Assembly: GCF_003589595.1 (NCBI RefSeq)
Contig: NW_020654289.1
Coordinates: 7,126,902-7,190,901, forward strand
DNA from: Hyposmocoma kahamanoa
Lineage: Eukaryota; Arthropoda; Insecta; Lepidoptera; Cosmopterigidae
Length of the DNA stretch: 64,000 nucleotides
Reading direction: 5' to 3'
This document shows positions 53,838 to 63,612 of the stretch, one piece after another. The notes beneath the pieces are model-generated. The model was given only the letters and a program-made list of their open reading frames with translations. It made no database searches and was not told the DNA's origin. The translations under genes and the position numbers were made by a program. Within the stretch, counting starts at the first letter, position 1. The number at the start of each line of letters is the position of its first letter.

Positions 53838-55619
53838 GATGGAGGTCAAATGCACACTTACATTAGAATAAAAAAAACAAGATCTTAATATCGATTATGC
53901 ATTTGAAAGTCTTTAGTCTTACGTTAAGAAAACATGTAAGCACTCGGTATCGAAAATGTTGGAGATATAAAATTGGTGCCTAAAAGATGCTATTTTCCAT
54001 CAATTGAATCGTTTGTTTGTCGACTTATTTTCTACAGTTTTTTTTAACTAAAAAGCAACTTACTAAATAAAGTTGTACTTACAGCCTATATCCATAATAT
54101 ACGTTACTTCAATAAAAAGCATAGAAAACATCCTTAGTATGGAACATATTGGAGATATAAAATTGATATGGAAAAGCACAACCTTTATAAGGTTGTGCTT
54201 TTCCATCAATAGAACCGTCTAGCGTCTGTTTAAAAAGCACATCTACCAACACGAAATAATCATGTTGTAGATTGTAAGTACAAACTTATTAAACTTAACA
54301 TAAATTATATGCAATTAACCATATCACAATTAAGACCGATAATGACATACGAAAACTGATGGCAAGGAAGTATAATCACGAACACGAATGTTACAGAATG
54401 GTTTTAATTTAATGCAGGGTTGGCACGGAATGATCGGCCCACCTGTTACGGGCGCATAAATCATCGCCAGCGCATTTATCTTTATTAAGTCCCTTGTTCG
54501 TAAGCTCTTGCCTGTTCACCCGCCGGCGGCTGCACTCGATAAACACCTCATTTCTTAAATTAATCAAACTGCAATGTTTGTTGTCGACTTGTACACTTCT
54601 TTTCGCGTTTAAAATACAAGGCGGAATGTTTTATTTTGGGATATGTTTTGGAGTATGTTGTGCTTAAATTATGCATTACTTTTGTTGGTGATAGTCAGGC
54701 AACAACGTCTATGTACTGTTGAAGTCTTTGTTCAGATTCCAGTATCGACTTTAAAGACATCTGGTCTTCAAGTCTTCAACTGATCTAAATAAACGAAATC
54801 TCACCATTTCGAACCTACACCTGGACTTACAATGTGCTTACGCGCCTATCCCATGTCAAGCACCTCAATTACCTCACTCTAAACCTCGTCTTCACCTTTA
54901 CGCTCTTCCTGCCCGTACCTCATCTTCATCGTGCGAGTGTGGAGTAGCTCGAGAGAAAATTGACGTCGTGAGTCGACGCTCAAGATGATGTAGAACTCCG
55001 ACCACATACTAGTTTACCTACTGCAGCACTAGAACCGCTGTATCATCATAAACCTTGTTGCCCTCCGGTCCTGCACTTCAACTGAGGTCTCGCCTATGAC
55101 CTCACTGCTTTCGGTTCTGCACCTCTATCTTCGGTCTCCAACTCTCGAGAACAGAGGCCTCCATCTCCGTGCCCTCGTATTCTATCTGCACCAACACATT
55201 ACACCACTCATTGTACTTTACTACACTCTAATACTTTTACATTCTTTTTTTTAGAAGGTATTGTTTACTTTGTAATTTTCCATTCTTCTTTACCCCTCCA
55301 AATCGTCGTAACACGACAAGGCTATGAAGAATCTTCTTAATTATTGTCAGCCTTTTGAAACCCATGAGTGTCCTAAGGCCCTCTTCTTTCTTACATCATT
55401 CTTTCTGGGAATTTTACTTCACTCATCTTCAGTGATCAGGTCTCTTTTAATGCAAATGGACGTAAAGTACAACTGAACGAAAATGAGTTAATTACATCGC
55501 AACTTAGAACTTGAAACTCTGAATCGACCAAAATTCAAATTACACTTATTTGGTTAAAGGGATGCTGTTACAATTTTTTTGGCTACATATGTATAAATCT
55601 TTCCGTACGGACGAGGTGC
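53838..55619. other. Gene-free stretch with hairpin, GC-richer island and CT-rich block
   Basis: 53940-54220 contains two related segments (GGAGATATAAAATTG at about 53960 and 54151). 54420-54550 is a non-repetitive GC-richer island (ACGGGCGCATAAATCATCGC, CACCCGCCGGCGGCTGCACT). 54780-55200 is markedly pyrimidine-rich on the plus strand. No gene. Confidence 0.4.
54162..54210. repeat. Hairpin with about 22-bp arms
   Basis: ATGGAAAAGCACAACCTT, 3-base loop TAT, AAGGTTGTGCTTTTCCAT; outer parts ATTGAT and ATCAAT also pair. Confidence 0.9.
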
Positions 55620-55687
55620 GGACAACGGTACCTCAGACTACACATTTTTGTTCGAAAATCGCCTCCAATGCAACGGAACAAGATACG
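55620..55687 (+). repeat. 68-bp dispersed repeat, copy 2
   Basis: CAGACTACACATTTTTGTTC, GAAAATCGCCTCCAATGCAA and CGGAACAAGATACG match 50049-50116. Confidence 0.85.
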
Positions 55688-56149
55688 CCATTCACATGTA
55701 TGTAGAGAAATTACTATTAAAGAATCTCCGGTTATGTTTATTGAAATTTATTATTTTGTTTATGAAACGTTTGTCAATACGGGCTATTAATGCTGCAAAA
55801 TATTTTATGTTTTTAATGTATATTTCCTATGAAATTCACATTTAAAATTCGCTATGTGTATTCATATTAATGCAAATGAATATTAACAATTCACCTCCCC
55901 CTACATTCAACATTTTTTGATGCAGGCTTTGATATCACTTTTATCTTTTTGTTGTGTTTTCTGCTTTTGAATATTGACTGCCTATTTTTTGTGTTCATAA
56001 AAAATGAAAGTTTGGTGGCACGGGCTTACGAAAAACCACACGAGGTTCGTAGACGGCACTGTGACTTGGGGCTTTTCCCTAGCGCTGGTCAACAGTGGCG
56101 CTAGTACTGGCGAAGGGCCAAGAAATGCTCTCATTAGGTACAGAGTAGC
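55688..56149. other. Gene-free stretch
   Basis: Nothing recognised. Confidence 0.4.
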
Positions 56150-56346
56150 GACCTCAAAAGTCATTCATCCCCTAGAGGTGGAATATTTTCTTCAAATTTA
56201 AATGGGACCACAGCTGAAGTACCCTCTATCTAACAAAAAAGTAATTATCAAAATCGGTTCACAAATGCCGCGTGAGTTATCGCGTAACATACATACAAAA
56301 AAAAAGATACAATCGAATTGAGATCCTCCTCCTTTTTTGAAGTTGA
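56150..56346 (+). mobile_element. RepE, 5'-truncated
   Basis: ACCTCAAAAGTCATTCATCC, CCTAGAGGTGGAATATTTTC and GAGATCCTCCTCCTTTTTTG, then AAGTTGATTG. Confidence 0.75.
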
Positions 56347-56559
56347 TTGAAAATGGATTCCGGTAGGGTTTCTAACCACCAGGACCTGGACCAGGACCCC
56401 GATTTTGAACTCTTCGATATTTTAACCGAATCGTTCGGTTGGATATCGTTCTCGAATCGAAGGGTGCCTCCAGAGCTATTCAGTTAAACGTTTATTCGGA
56501 TTCGGATACGATATCGTTATCCAACAGCGTTTACGGTGTTGGTGAAATAGATTATAAGA

Positions 56560-57002
56560 TAATCTCAGCACAGAATACTAAAAAAACCGACCTCAAAAGT
56601 ACGCGTAAGTTTTATTGAAATGTCCTTAAATTCGCCACTATAAAGTCTTTGACACTGGAGATATTATAAATCGGTTCTCACTACTCAAAGTATATTGAAA
56701 GAAAAACGCCTTGAATTGGAGAAATAGCAAAATCAACCATTAAAAGAATCGCTCTTTAAGTAAAATTTAGGCGCTATTTATAAAAATGGATCTTCACGTG
56801 TGAACAACCACCCTTAGAGGTGGATGATTTTCTTCAAAATGAAATGGGACCACTATGGAAGTACCCCTCCAACAAAAAACGAATCATGAAAATCGGTTCA
56901 CAAATACCGGAGTTATCACGTAACATACATACAAAAAAAAACATACAGCCGAATTGAGAACCTTAATACAGCCGAATCGAGAAATTTCGAAGTCGGTTAA
57001 AA
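56560..57002 (+). mobile_element. RepE, long form
   Basis: Starts AATCTCAGCACAGAATACTA then AAAAAACCGACCTCAAAAG and ends TTTCGAAGTCGGTTAAAAA. AACCGAC-YTC-AAA at both ends forms a short terminal inverted repeat. No ORF; non-autonomous. Confidence 0.8.
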
Positions 57003-57567
57003 AATGAAATTTCTTTTATGTACGTTTTTAAGACTTTAAAGGCCTAAAATATAGGAATGCATTAGTATTGCATTAAAATAAATTAATAAAATTGAACAAA
57101 ATTACGACTATTATTTAAGAAAATAAGAGATTTCCATATTACATCCTTGCTTTGTAAACAATAAGACGTTCGGTAACTGTGTTTTGAATAACGTTTGTAG
57201 CCTTTGCCGGTCGAAAAATTTGAGTAATTGTGCGGGAGTGACGTCATTTCTGTTCGGTTTCGAATACGATAGTCTGACGTTCGATTCGGGTGTTGTGAAT
57301 AAAAATGAAAAGAAATCGTACGATGTCAAATCGAATCAGTCGACCACGGAGTTATCGTAAGGTTCTGAATCGACCCCCTGGTGTAAGAGGGCGAATACTG
57401 TGTAAGACGATTTTCTAATTGGTTCTAACAATAAAAACACGAAATACTTTATTTCCCTGCAAAAATGTTGCTTGTGTTCAGAATAATGAAAAGTTGGAAT
57501 TTGCGTACCACAAGGGAAACGTACAAATTTTCGGGTTTCTCTTCATTTAAAGATAAAAAATAACATT
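57003..57567. other. Gene-free stretch
   Basis: Repeated GATTCG- and TCGAATC-like motifs around 57255-57365 resemble 41890-42070 (CGTCAAACTGGTGTATTCGA); perhaps one diverged repeat. No gene. Confidence 0.4.
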
Positions 57568-57568
57568 A

Positions 57569-57776
57569 ACTGTCTCCGTGGCCGAACGGTTACCATTCTG
57601 CACTGCCATGCAGAGGTCCCGGGTTTGATTCCCGGGCCTAGACAAATATTTATATGGCCTACATTTATAATAATAATAATGTTTGTGTGAAATTTGTGGT
57701 TGTCTATGTGTGTGTCCATGGCACACACGATACAGGATTTCCCTAGTGCGGGGCTATGAGTGTGTTTGCGTTATTT
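57569..57776 (+). mobile_element. SINE-B
   Basis: CTGTCTCCGTGGCCGAACGG, CTGCCATGCAGAGGTCCCGG and TTTGATTCCCGGGCC, with an inserted ATA run and GTGTCCATGGCACACACG. Confidence 0.85.
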
Positions 57777-57966
57777 ATATTTCAAATCTAAAAATATTCC
57801 AATCAAAATTCGACAAATTAATGACAAAGAACCTGGAAATGTGTTGATTCGCGTGATTATGTAAATACCACTATGTAGCTATTTAAATACCACTGTGACG
57901 ACAAAAAAAACAAGTTTCAGGGGTATTGGTACTCATTTTCTACCTACATACTTGCTGTTCAATTAG

Positions 57967-58900
57967 GGTAAAACCTTGTTAGATGGCCATAGGGGGCCGA
58001 TGGCCAATCGCAATATTTCAATGATCCGTTAACGAGATGGCGATAGTTATTGCTCAGTTTGCATCGTATCGTGTCTAAGTGCAAGTGTACGGCGAATATG
58101 CTGAGCAAAAAAAAGAAAAAGTAAGTAAAAACCTTGTTAATTGATTTGACTAAAGCTAAAATTTTTTAGAGGGTTCATGTTTTACACTACAATGAAGTTA
58201 TTTTTTTTTAAATATGGATTATTTTTGGATTTATCGCTTAGTCCACATCCAATGCTTTGTTATAAGCTCAAAATTTTACGTGTCATGTTTTTCCTTGTTT
58301 AAATTTTATGTATGGCCACCTCTTCCGGAATATTAGAACAGATGGCCAATCCAAATTGGTGTAAGATGGCCATGTGACCAACTTATACGGATCACACAAA
58401 GGACTAAAATATTAATAAAATAATTTATTTGTTTTCGAACTTGTTTTAGATGCATATTAAATACAAAAGAAAGGTAACCGCAATGAGATGGAACTGAAAT
58501 ATCATTAAAAGCAGCTAGTAATGCTTAGGAAATGTCCTAATACTTGTAAAGGGCCCGAAACTTTGGTTTGTTTGTAAAACAAATATACGCTATTTAAGTC
58601 CGGAAAAATAGTTTCATTTCATAAGTGTAACAATCGCGAAAACCTAAGAACTCATAGCTAAAGCTGCTGCTACTATAAAACCCGCCTCATCGAAGACTGG
58701 CTCCAATGCGTCGTGTGCCACTTTTGGGAACACTTTTGGTTCAAGAAAACTAAGAATTTGACGACATGAGGAAAAAAGAAGACTTAAAAAAATAAATCAT
58801 CAAGTAAAAGACCTATCTAAGTCTACAAAAAAATACTGGCCATCTTACCCATAGACCCGACACCTCGGAAGAGATAGCCAATCGTAATTTTTTTTAAAAC
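57967..58900. other. Gene-free block with repeated GATGGCCA motifs
   Basis: GATGGCCA at 57982, 57999, 58341 and 58365 and reversed at 58837. An ATG followed by a Lys-rich run meets a GTAAGT donor at about 58098-58125. RepC right half is inside (58550-58650). It may be a decayed DNA transposon with subterminal repeats. Confidence 0.35.
58550..58655 (+). mobile_element. RepC, right half
   Basis: TGTAAAGGGCCCGAAAC, TCCGGAAAAATAGTTTCATT and CAATCGCGAAAACCTAAGAA. Confidence 0.7.
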
Positions 58901-58917
58901 TAATTTTAAGGTCGGTC

Positions 58918-59400
58918 TCAAGACAATTTGTTCTTTTTTCTGTTAAATCGATCGGACGCGATGTGCATCCATCGGTTACCCGCCGCCCATAACAGGTCAT
59001 CCTTCGATCTAGCATCTAGTACGGGGCCGTCCCACTGAACGCCTTCCGGTTCGTAGTCTCTATTCGAGAACCTTTCTGCCCCAACGGCTGTCAGTTCTAT
59101 GTGCCCTGCCCACTGCCACTTCAACTTGCTAATCCTTCGAGCTATGTCGGTGATTTTTGTTCTTCTACGAATCTCCTCATTTCTGACTCGACCACGTAGA
59201 GAAATGCCGAGCATTGCTTGCTCCATACCTCGTGGAGTGACTTTGAGTTTTTTTTATGCGGCCCATAGTAAGTAACCACGTCTCGGAGCCGTAGGTCATC
59301 GCTGGCAACATGCACTGTTCGAAGACTTTTGTCTTCAAAGACTGCGGTATTGCTGACGAGAAGACGTCCCGGAGCTTTCCGAAAGCTGCCCAATCGAGTC
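58918..59400 (-). pseudogene. Endonuclease/RT LINE C-terminus, frameshifted
   Basis: Minus strand from 59400: LDWAAFGKLRDVFSSAIPQ, LKTKVFEQCMLPAMTYGSE and TWLLT, then near 59235 a switch of frame to MEQAMLGISLRGRVRNEEI, RRRTKITDIARRISKLKWQW, AGH, and later LLWAAGNRWMHIA to the stop at 58918. This order (YGSETW, R-x-K-x-TDI, KLKWQWAGH, RWM) is diagnostic of the C-terminal third of RTE/CR1-like endonuclease-RT proteins. 41145-41340 is the end of a relative. The truncated RT lacks the palm. Confidence 0.85.
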
Positions 59401-59598
59401 GCATTCGATGACTGAAGGCCTTAATTATAGAAAAGATGCTGTATGCTACTGCTGCAAATAAAGAACATGAATATGAATGTGTCAACTTTAGGCACCAATT
59501 TTATGTATGTATGTAATGATGTTTTATTAACTTAACGTTTTAAAGACGTTTTGATAATTCCATCTCAAATGTAGGATCTATTTTAAGGTATTTTTCTT

Positions 59599-60068
59599 AA
59601 CCGTCTAAAAAGGAGGAGGTTCTCAATTCGACTATATGTTCTTTTTTTTTATGTATGTTACGCGATAACTCCGGTATTTGTGAACCGATTTTCATGATTC
59701 TTTTTTTGTTGGAAAATGAAATGGGACCACTATGGAAGTACCCCCTACTTCCATAGTGGTCCCATTTCATTTTGAAGAAAATCATCCACCTCGAAGGGTG
59801 GCTGTTCACGCATGAAGATTATTTTTTATAAATAGCGCCTAACTTTAATTTAGGAGCAATTACTTTAATGGTTGATTTTGCTATTTCTCCAATTCAAGGC
59901 GTTTTTCTCTCAATATACTTTGAGTAGCATCGTAGTGAGAACCTATTTTTATTATCTCCAGTGTCAAGTCCTGTATAGTGGCGAACTAGGGATATTTCAA
60001 TAAAACTTAGCAAATAGACGTAACTCCACAACCACAACTTTTGAGGTCGGTTTTTTTAGTACTCTGTA
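59599..60068 (-). mobile_element. RepE, long form with internal perfect hairpin
   Basis: AAAAAGGAGGAGGTTCTCAA to TTTTGAGGTCGGTTTTTTTA, then GTACTCTGTACTGAGATTAT, the same outer sequence as at 21170 and 56560. The segment around 59713-59773 is duplicated in inverted orientation. Confidence 0.85.
59713..59773. repeat. Perfect inverted repeat, 28-bp arms, C5 loop
   Basis: Arms AAAATGAAATGGGACCACTA plus TGGAAGTA and their exact reverse complement, separated by CCCCC. Other RepE copies contain only one arm. Confidence 0.95.
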
Positions 60069-60076
60069 CTGAGATT

Positions 60077-60245
60077 ATTATAATACCAAATGATGTGAGA
60101 CTGGTGGTTAGCGACACGCCTGTCTATAAAAGTTGCAGTGCCACGCAGAAATTTAAATCGTAAAAATCTCGGAACGCAGTAATGCTCATATTACTACTTG
60201 GTGGCAGAAATAGGACGAACTCTTTCACAAGGGGCTCTACTGCTA
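60077..60245 (+). mobile_element. RepA, internally deleted
   Basis: ATAATACCAAATGATGTGAG, GTTGCAGTGCCACGCAG, then a jump to CGGAACGCAGTAATGCTCAT and TTTCACAAGGGGCTCTACTG. Confidence 0.8.
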
Positions 60246-60851
60246 TTAAAATTAATATATTATAATATATAAAATTAATAAGTTCAATATTGTTGAGTAA
60301 ACATAAATTATCGATAAAGTTTGTGTCAGCAAGAAATCACTACAAATATTTTTTCGTGATACCAAAACTTTTATGTCTGGTAATGAGAATGTCCTTGTAA
60401 TAATTCTCTTAGCTTGACGCAGTTCTTTCCCTTATTGAGTAGTGTGAGTTTCCGAACAATATAATGGTGACTTTAACAATGGGCAAACGGGCGATAATGA
60501 GTGCGCGTATGTTGTGGGCTGAATGCAATTCGCTTGGTCCGATGCAGTTAGCGTCACCACAAATATGCGGTACAACGAGTAAAATGAGAATCGATTAAGC
60601 TTCAACCGTTCGATTTCTGTTGTCCCAAATGGTTTTTAACTGATTTTGTCGAATTGAAAGAGCTTTTTTATTACTATTATAAACTAGAAAAAAACTTGAT
60701 GGTGGTTCATTCAGGACATCTGTATTTAGCTGGAAGTTTGCTTAACTTAAAAAACCTTAGCAATTTTAATGCAATATCGTTACTGGTTGTTAGCAAAGAA
60801 TTTCGCTCTTTTTCCGTCCGTGTAATGAGCGAAAATATTTTTATGGTGTAT
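60246..60851. other. Gene-free stretch
   Basis: A short non-repetitive GC-richer patch at 60465-60565 (GGCAAACGGGCGATAATGAG, GCGCGTATGTTGTGGGC). No gene. Confidence 0.4.
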
Positions 60852-61057
60852 AACTGCTTCTATGGCCGATCGGTTTCCATGCTGGATTGCCACGGTCCCA
60901 GGTTCGATTTCCGGGACGGGAGAAATATTTGTATGGCGTACATTTATTTCTCTCGTGATTTGGGTGTAATTTGTGGTTGTCTATGTGTGTGTCCATGGCA
61001 CCCGCGACACAGGGTTTCCCTAGTGCGGGGCTATGTGAATATGTGCGTGTGAGCGTT
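60852..61057 (+). mobile_element. SINE-B
   Basis: CTGCTTCTATGGCCGATCGG, AGGTTCGATTTCCGGGACGG, CTCTCGTGATTTGGGTG and GACACAGGGTTTCCCTAGTG. Confidence 0.85.
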
Positions 61058-61592
61058 ATTATATATTAGAACATACTAAAAACTTTTAGAATTTACACGT
61101 AATTGTTTTCTCTTGTGTTGTAAAGGTATTTTCCGATCTAAGTGCACTTTGTATTACAAAAGCCGAACGAACGAAGGCTTTAAAAGGCAAAGGCTTAAAA
61201 GCTTTGAAACAGGGGTGCAGGAAGTAGTGGACAAAGAGTAGCCCGCAACTTAGGATGCAGGAAGATACGTACTGTAGAAATTTTAACACGTTTCATTAAG
61301 GGTCAGTAAATTTTCATGTTTACACTTGGATGAAGATACTTTGAAGATATTATTGTATATTACTGGTTACTGGCTTTTTACCACGGTAAGGTGGTTCCTT
61401 GAGAGCGATGGCGTTGTTAAAGAGTGTACCGTTTCACAAAGAAACAGTAAAAGTGACAAAAGGATGGAATGTTTCAAAAATTACATATCGTACCCTTAGT
61501 GTATAAGATCACATTTACAAAATGACACCTTTTCAAGTGAGAGATTTGAAGATTCTATCGTAGATAGAACACGAACACTTCATAATTTTTTT
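61058..61592. other. Gene-free stretch
   Basis: Nothing recognised. Confidence 0.4.
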
Positions 61593-61741
61593 TACGCACA
61601 CAATCATAGCCTCGGACTAGACCCAAACTTACGAGAGAAACAAATGTAGGCCAAACAAATATTTCTCTCGGCCCGAGAATCGAATCCGAGACCTCTGCGT
61701 GGCAGTCCAGGATAGTAACCGTTCGGCCACAGAGGCAGTTT
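61593..61741 (-). mobile_element. SINE-B, internally deleted
   Basis: CACACAATCATAGCCTCGGA joins directly to CAAACTTACGAGAG, then GGCCCGAGAATCGAATCCGA and CGGCCACAGAGGCAGT. Confidence 0.85.
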
Positions 61742-61920
61742 AGAAAATTCCTTCGATCAGACAGAACTTGAACCTGCGTCTGTTTTGCCAATCTATAGCA
61801 AATGCTCTACCAACTGGGCCAACGGACATTTGTTTTAGGTTTGAATGGCTTTTTGTCGTACCGCCACCGGTGAAAATCTATGAAAGTTTTTCTTCATTGA
61901 ATCTTCACAGCTACCTTTAT
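61742..61920 (-). mobile_element. RepD copy adjoining SINE-B
   Basis: ATTCCTTCGATCAGACAGAA, GCAAATGCTCTACCAACTGG (tRNA-like head reversed) and TTTTGTCGTACCGCCACCGG. Confidence 0.7.
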
Positions 61921-61924
61921 AATG

Positions 61925-62340
61925 AATTTCATATTCATATTCATTTATTTAAATTTCACATGGACTTATACATGTGATACTCTGTAAGGGTGTAGCAAAG
62001 TTACAATGGAATTTAAATACATTGCAAGCTTGAACGTAGTTAATTAGTTTAGATAATCGATTATAATATTGATTTTATAATTATTTATAAACGTCATTAT
62101 TACATAATATTTTTATCTTAAAATTAATTAAATTATTATTTTTATTACTATTACATTTAATTTAATTTAATTTATTGCAATTCACATTTTAATAAACTTA
62201 GATACATACATGTGATACCATGTTAGGGCGTAGCACAATTTAAACTTAAACCTAATGATACAATTATTTCAACATATGTTACAATATATATTATTTGTGA
62301 TGAATATATTATAATATTCATAACAATCAATAGACGTTAA
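61925..62340 (-). mobile_element. RepG, two consecutive LINE tails
   Basis: ATACATGTGATAC with GTAAGGGTGTAGCAAAGTTA at 61968-62005 and again ACATACATGTGATACCATG with TAGGGCGTAGCACAATTTAA at 62200-62250. The first ends in a (GAATAT)n-like tail on the minus strand. Confidence 0.55.
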
Positions 62341-63006
62341 GTTTTTATTCTTAATTAAATATGAATGTTATATACATATATATGTTGAATGGGGTGTGCT
62401 GTTCTTCGTCGTAATAAAAATCGTGAAATTTGGCTCGTAAGTCCTTTTTTATTTTCTTTTAACTTTTTTTCCAAAAAGCATGGGACACACGTGTAATACC
62501 AAAAATCTCTCTCGTCTCCCTCCCCCTCTTTTCACTCACTCATTCCTCTCCTTTATTATTAATTTGTGTGAAAACTATTCTGCCAAATCATTACTGTGAC
62601 AACTGCGCTCCGATTGGCCAGCCCCAATTCGAAACAATTGACGGGTGTCGTCTTGAGCTTTGCTATTGACGAAAATTGCAAAATTACATATTTAATTACC
62701 GATGAAATGCGATTCCGTTTGTTTTTAAATTAGATGTTATGCTGTTTTTCCCACACCACCGAATGGAACAGCACCCATTGTTAGAGATATTATTTTTCTT
62801 ACAATAAATACAGCATGTTTTTGGAATATACGGCGACGTACACACAGGTCAGTTGTTGCCGCTGTACCATAGTTATCTAAATTGTGATTTCAGCGCAAAC
62901 GAGAGTTGATATTTAAAAGTGATATAAGGCCAGTTTGTCTGATGAGTTGACAGGGATGGATGGACCTTATTTCGTCTCCTTTTCTGGTTATATACTCGAT
63001 GGTCAC
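62341..63006. other. Gene-free stretch
   Basis: CT-rich CTCTCTCGTCTCCCTCCCCC at about 62505. No gene or repeat family recognised. Confidence 0.4.
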
Positions 63007-63127
63007 CAGTATCCTCATCCTTCAAAATCGGAACGCAGTAATGCTCACATTACTGTTTGGCAGTAGAAATAACTAAAATGGCAATATTTTCTGGATGAAC
63101 TATTTCACGGGGCCTCTACTGCTTCAT
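63007..63127 (+). mobile_element. RepA 3' fragment
   Basis: TTCAAAATCGGAACGCAGTA, TGCTCACATTACTG and GATGAACTATTTCACGGGGC. Confidence 0.8.
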
Positions 63128-63612
63128 AACTAGAATATAAAAGTCGCCCCTAGGTTAAAATTTATTCTGCTTATGTTTAGTTGAAAGGGCCGAAGCTAGT
63201 TTCCAATGGCGTCGAATGTTCAGACACCAAAAATGTCTTTAATAAAGCCATCACGTTCTAAAAAGCGTGAGCCTTTTTCTAATCTAACCCCTTGTCTCGG
63301 CTAGGTAGCTTCGCATCCCTCAGGGAGTAATGCGTTCTGGCTCTAATTCTGTCGACAGGAATTTCTGCCTATCTTAATACAGCCATGGTTGTAATCCGAA
63401 GGCTTATTCTCTCACACCAACGATTCAACGATTTTGTTTGTTTATCTTTTCCTTTCAACTAGTTGTCGCTGCCAGGATTCAATCGAAATAACGCCATACC
63501 TTATAACGGAGTTGTGTGTCCATTTAAACAGAGGCACTCGAAACACTAAGCAATCATTGACAAGACAAGCGGCCTTAATGAATTGTCTCGGGTTTGAATA
63601 TATCTGTAATCT
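63128..63612. other. Gene-free stretch
   Basis: Nothing recognised. Confidence 0.4.

Noticed and set aside
12055..61741. tRNA genes at the tRNA-like sequences
   Set aside because: The tRNA-like parts are SINE-B and RepD heads followed by conserved SINE bodies, with broken acceptor stems; none looks like an intact tRNA gene.
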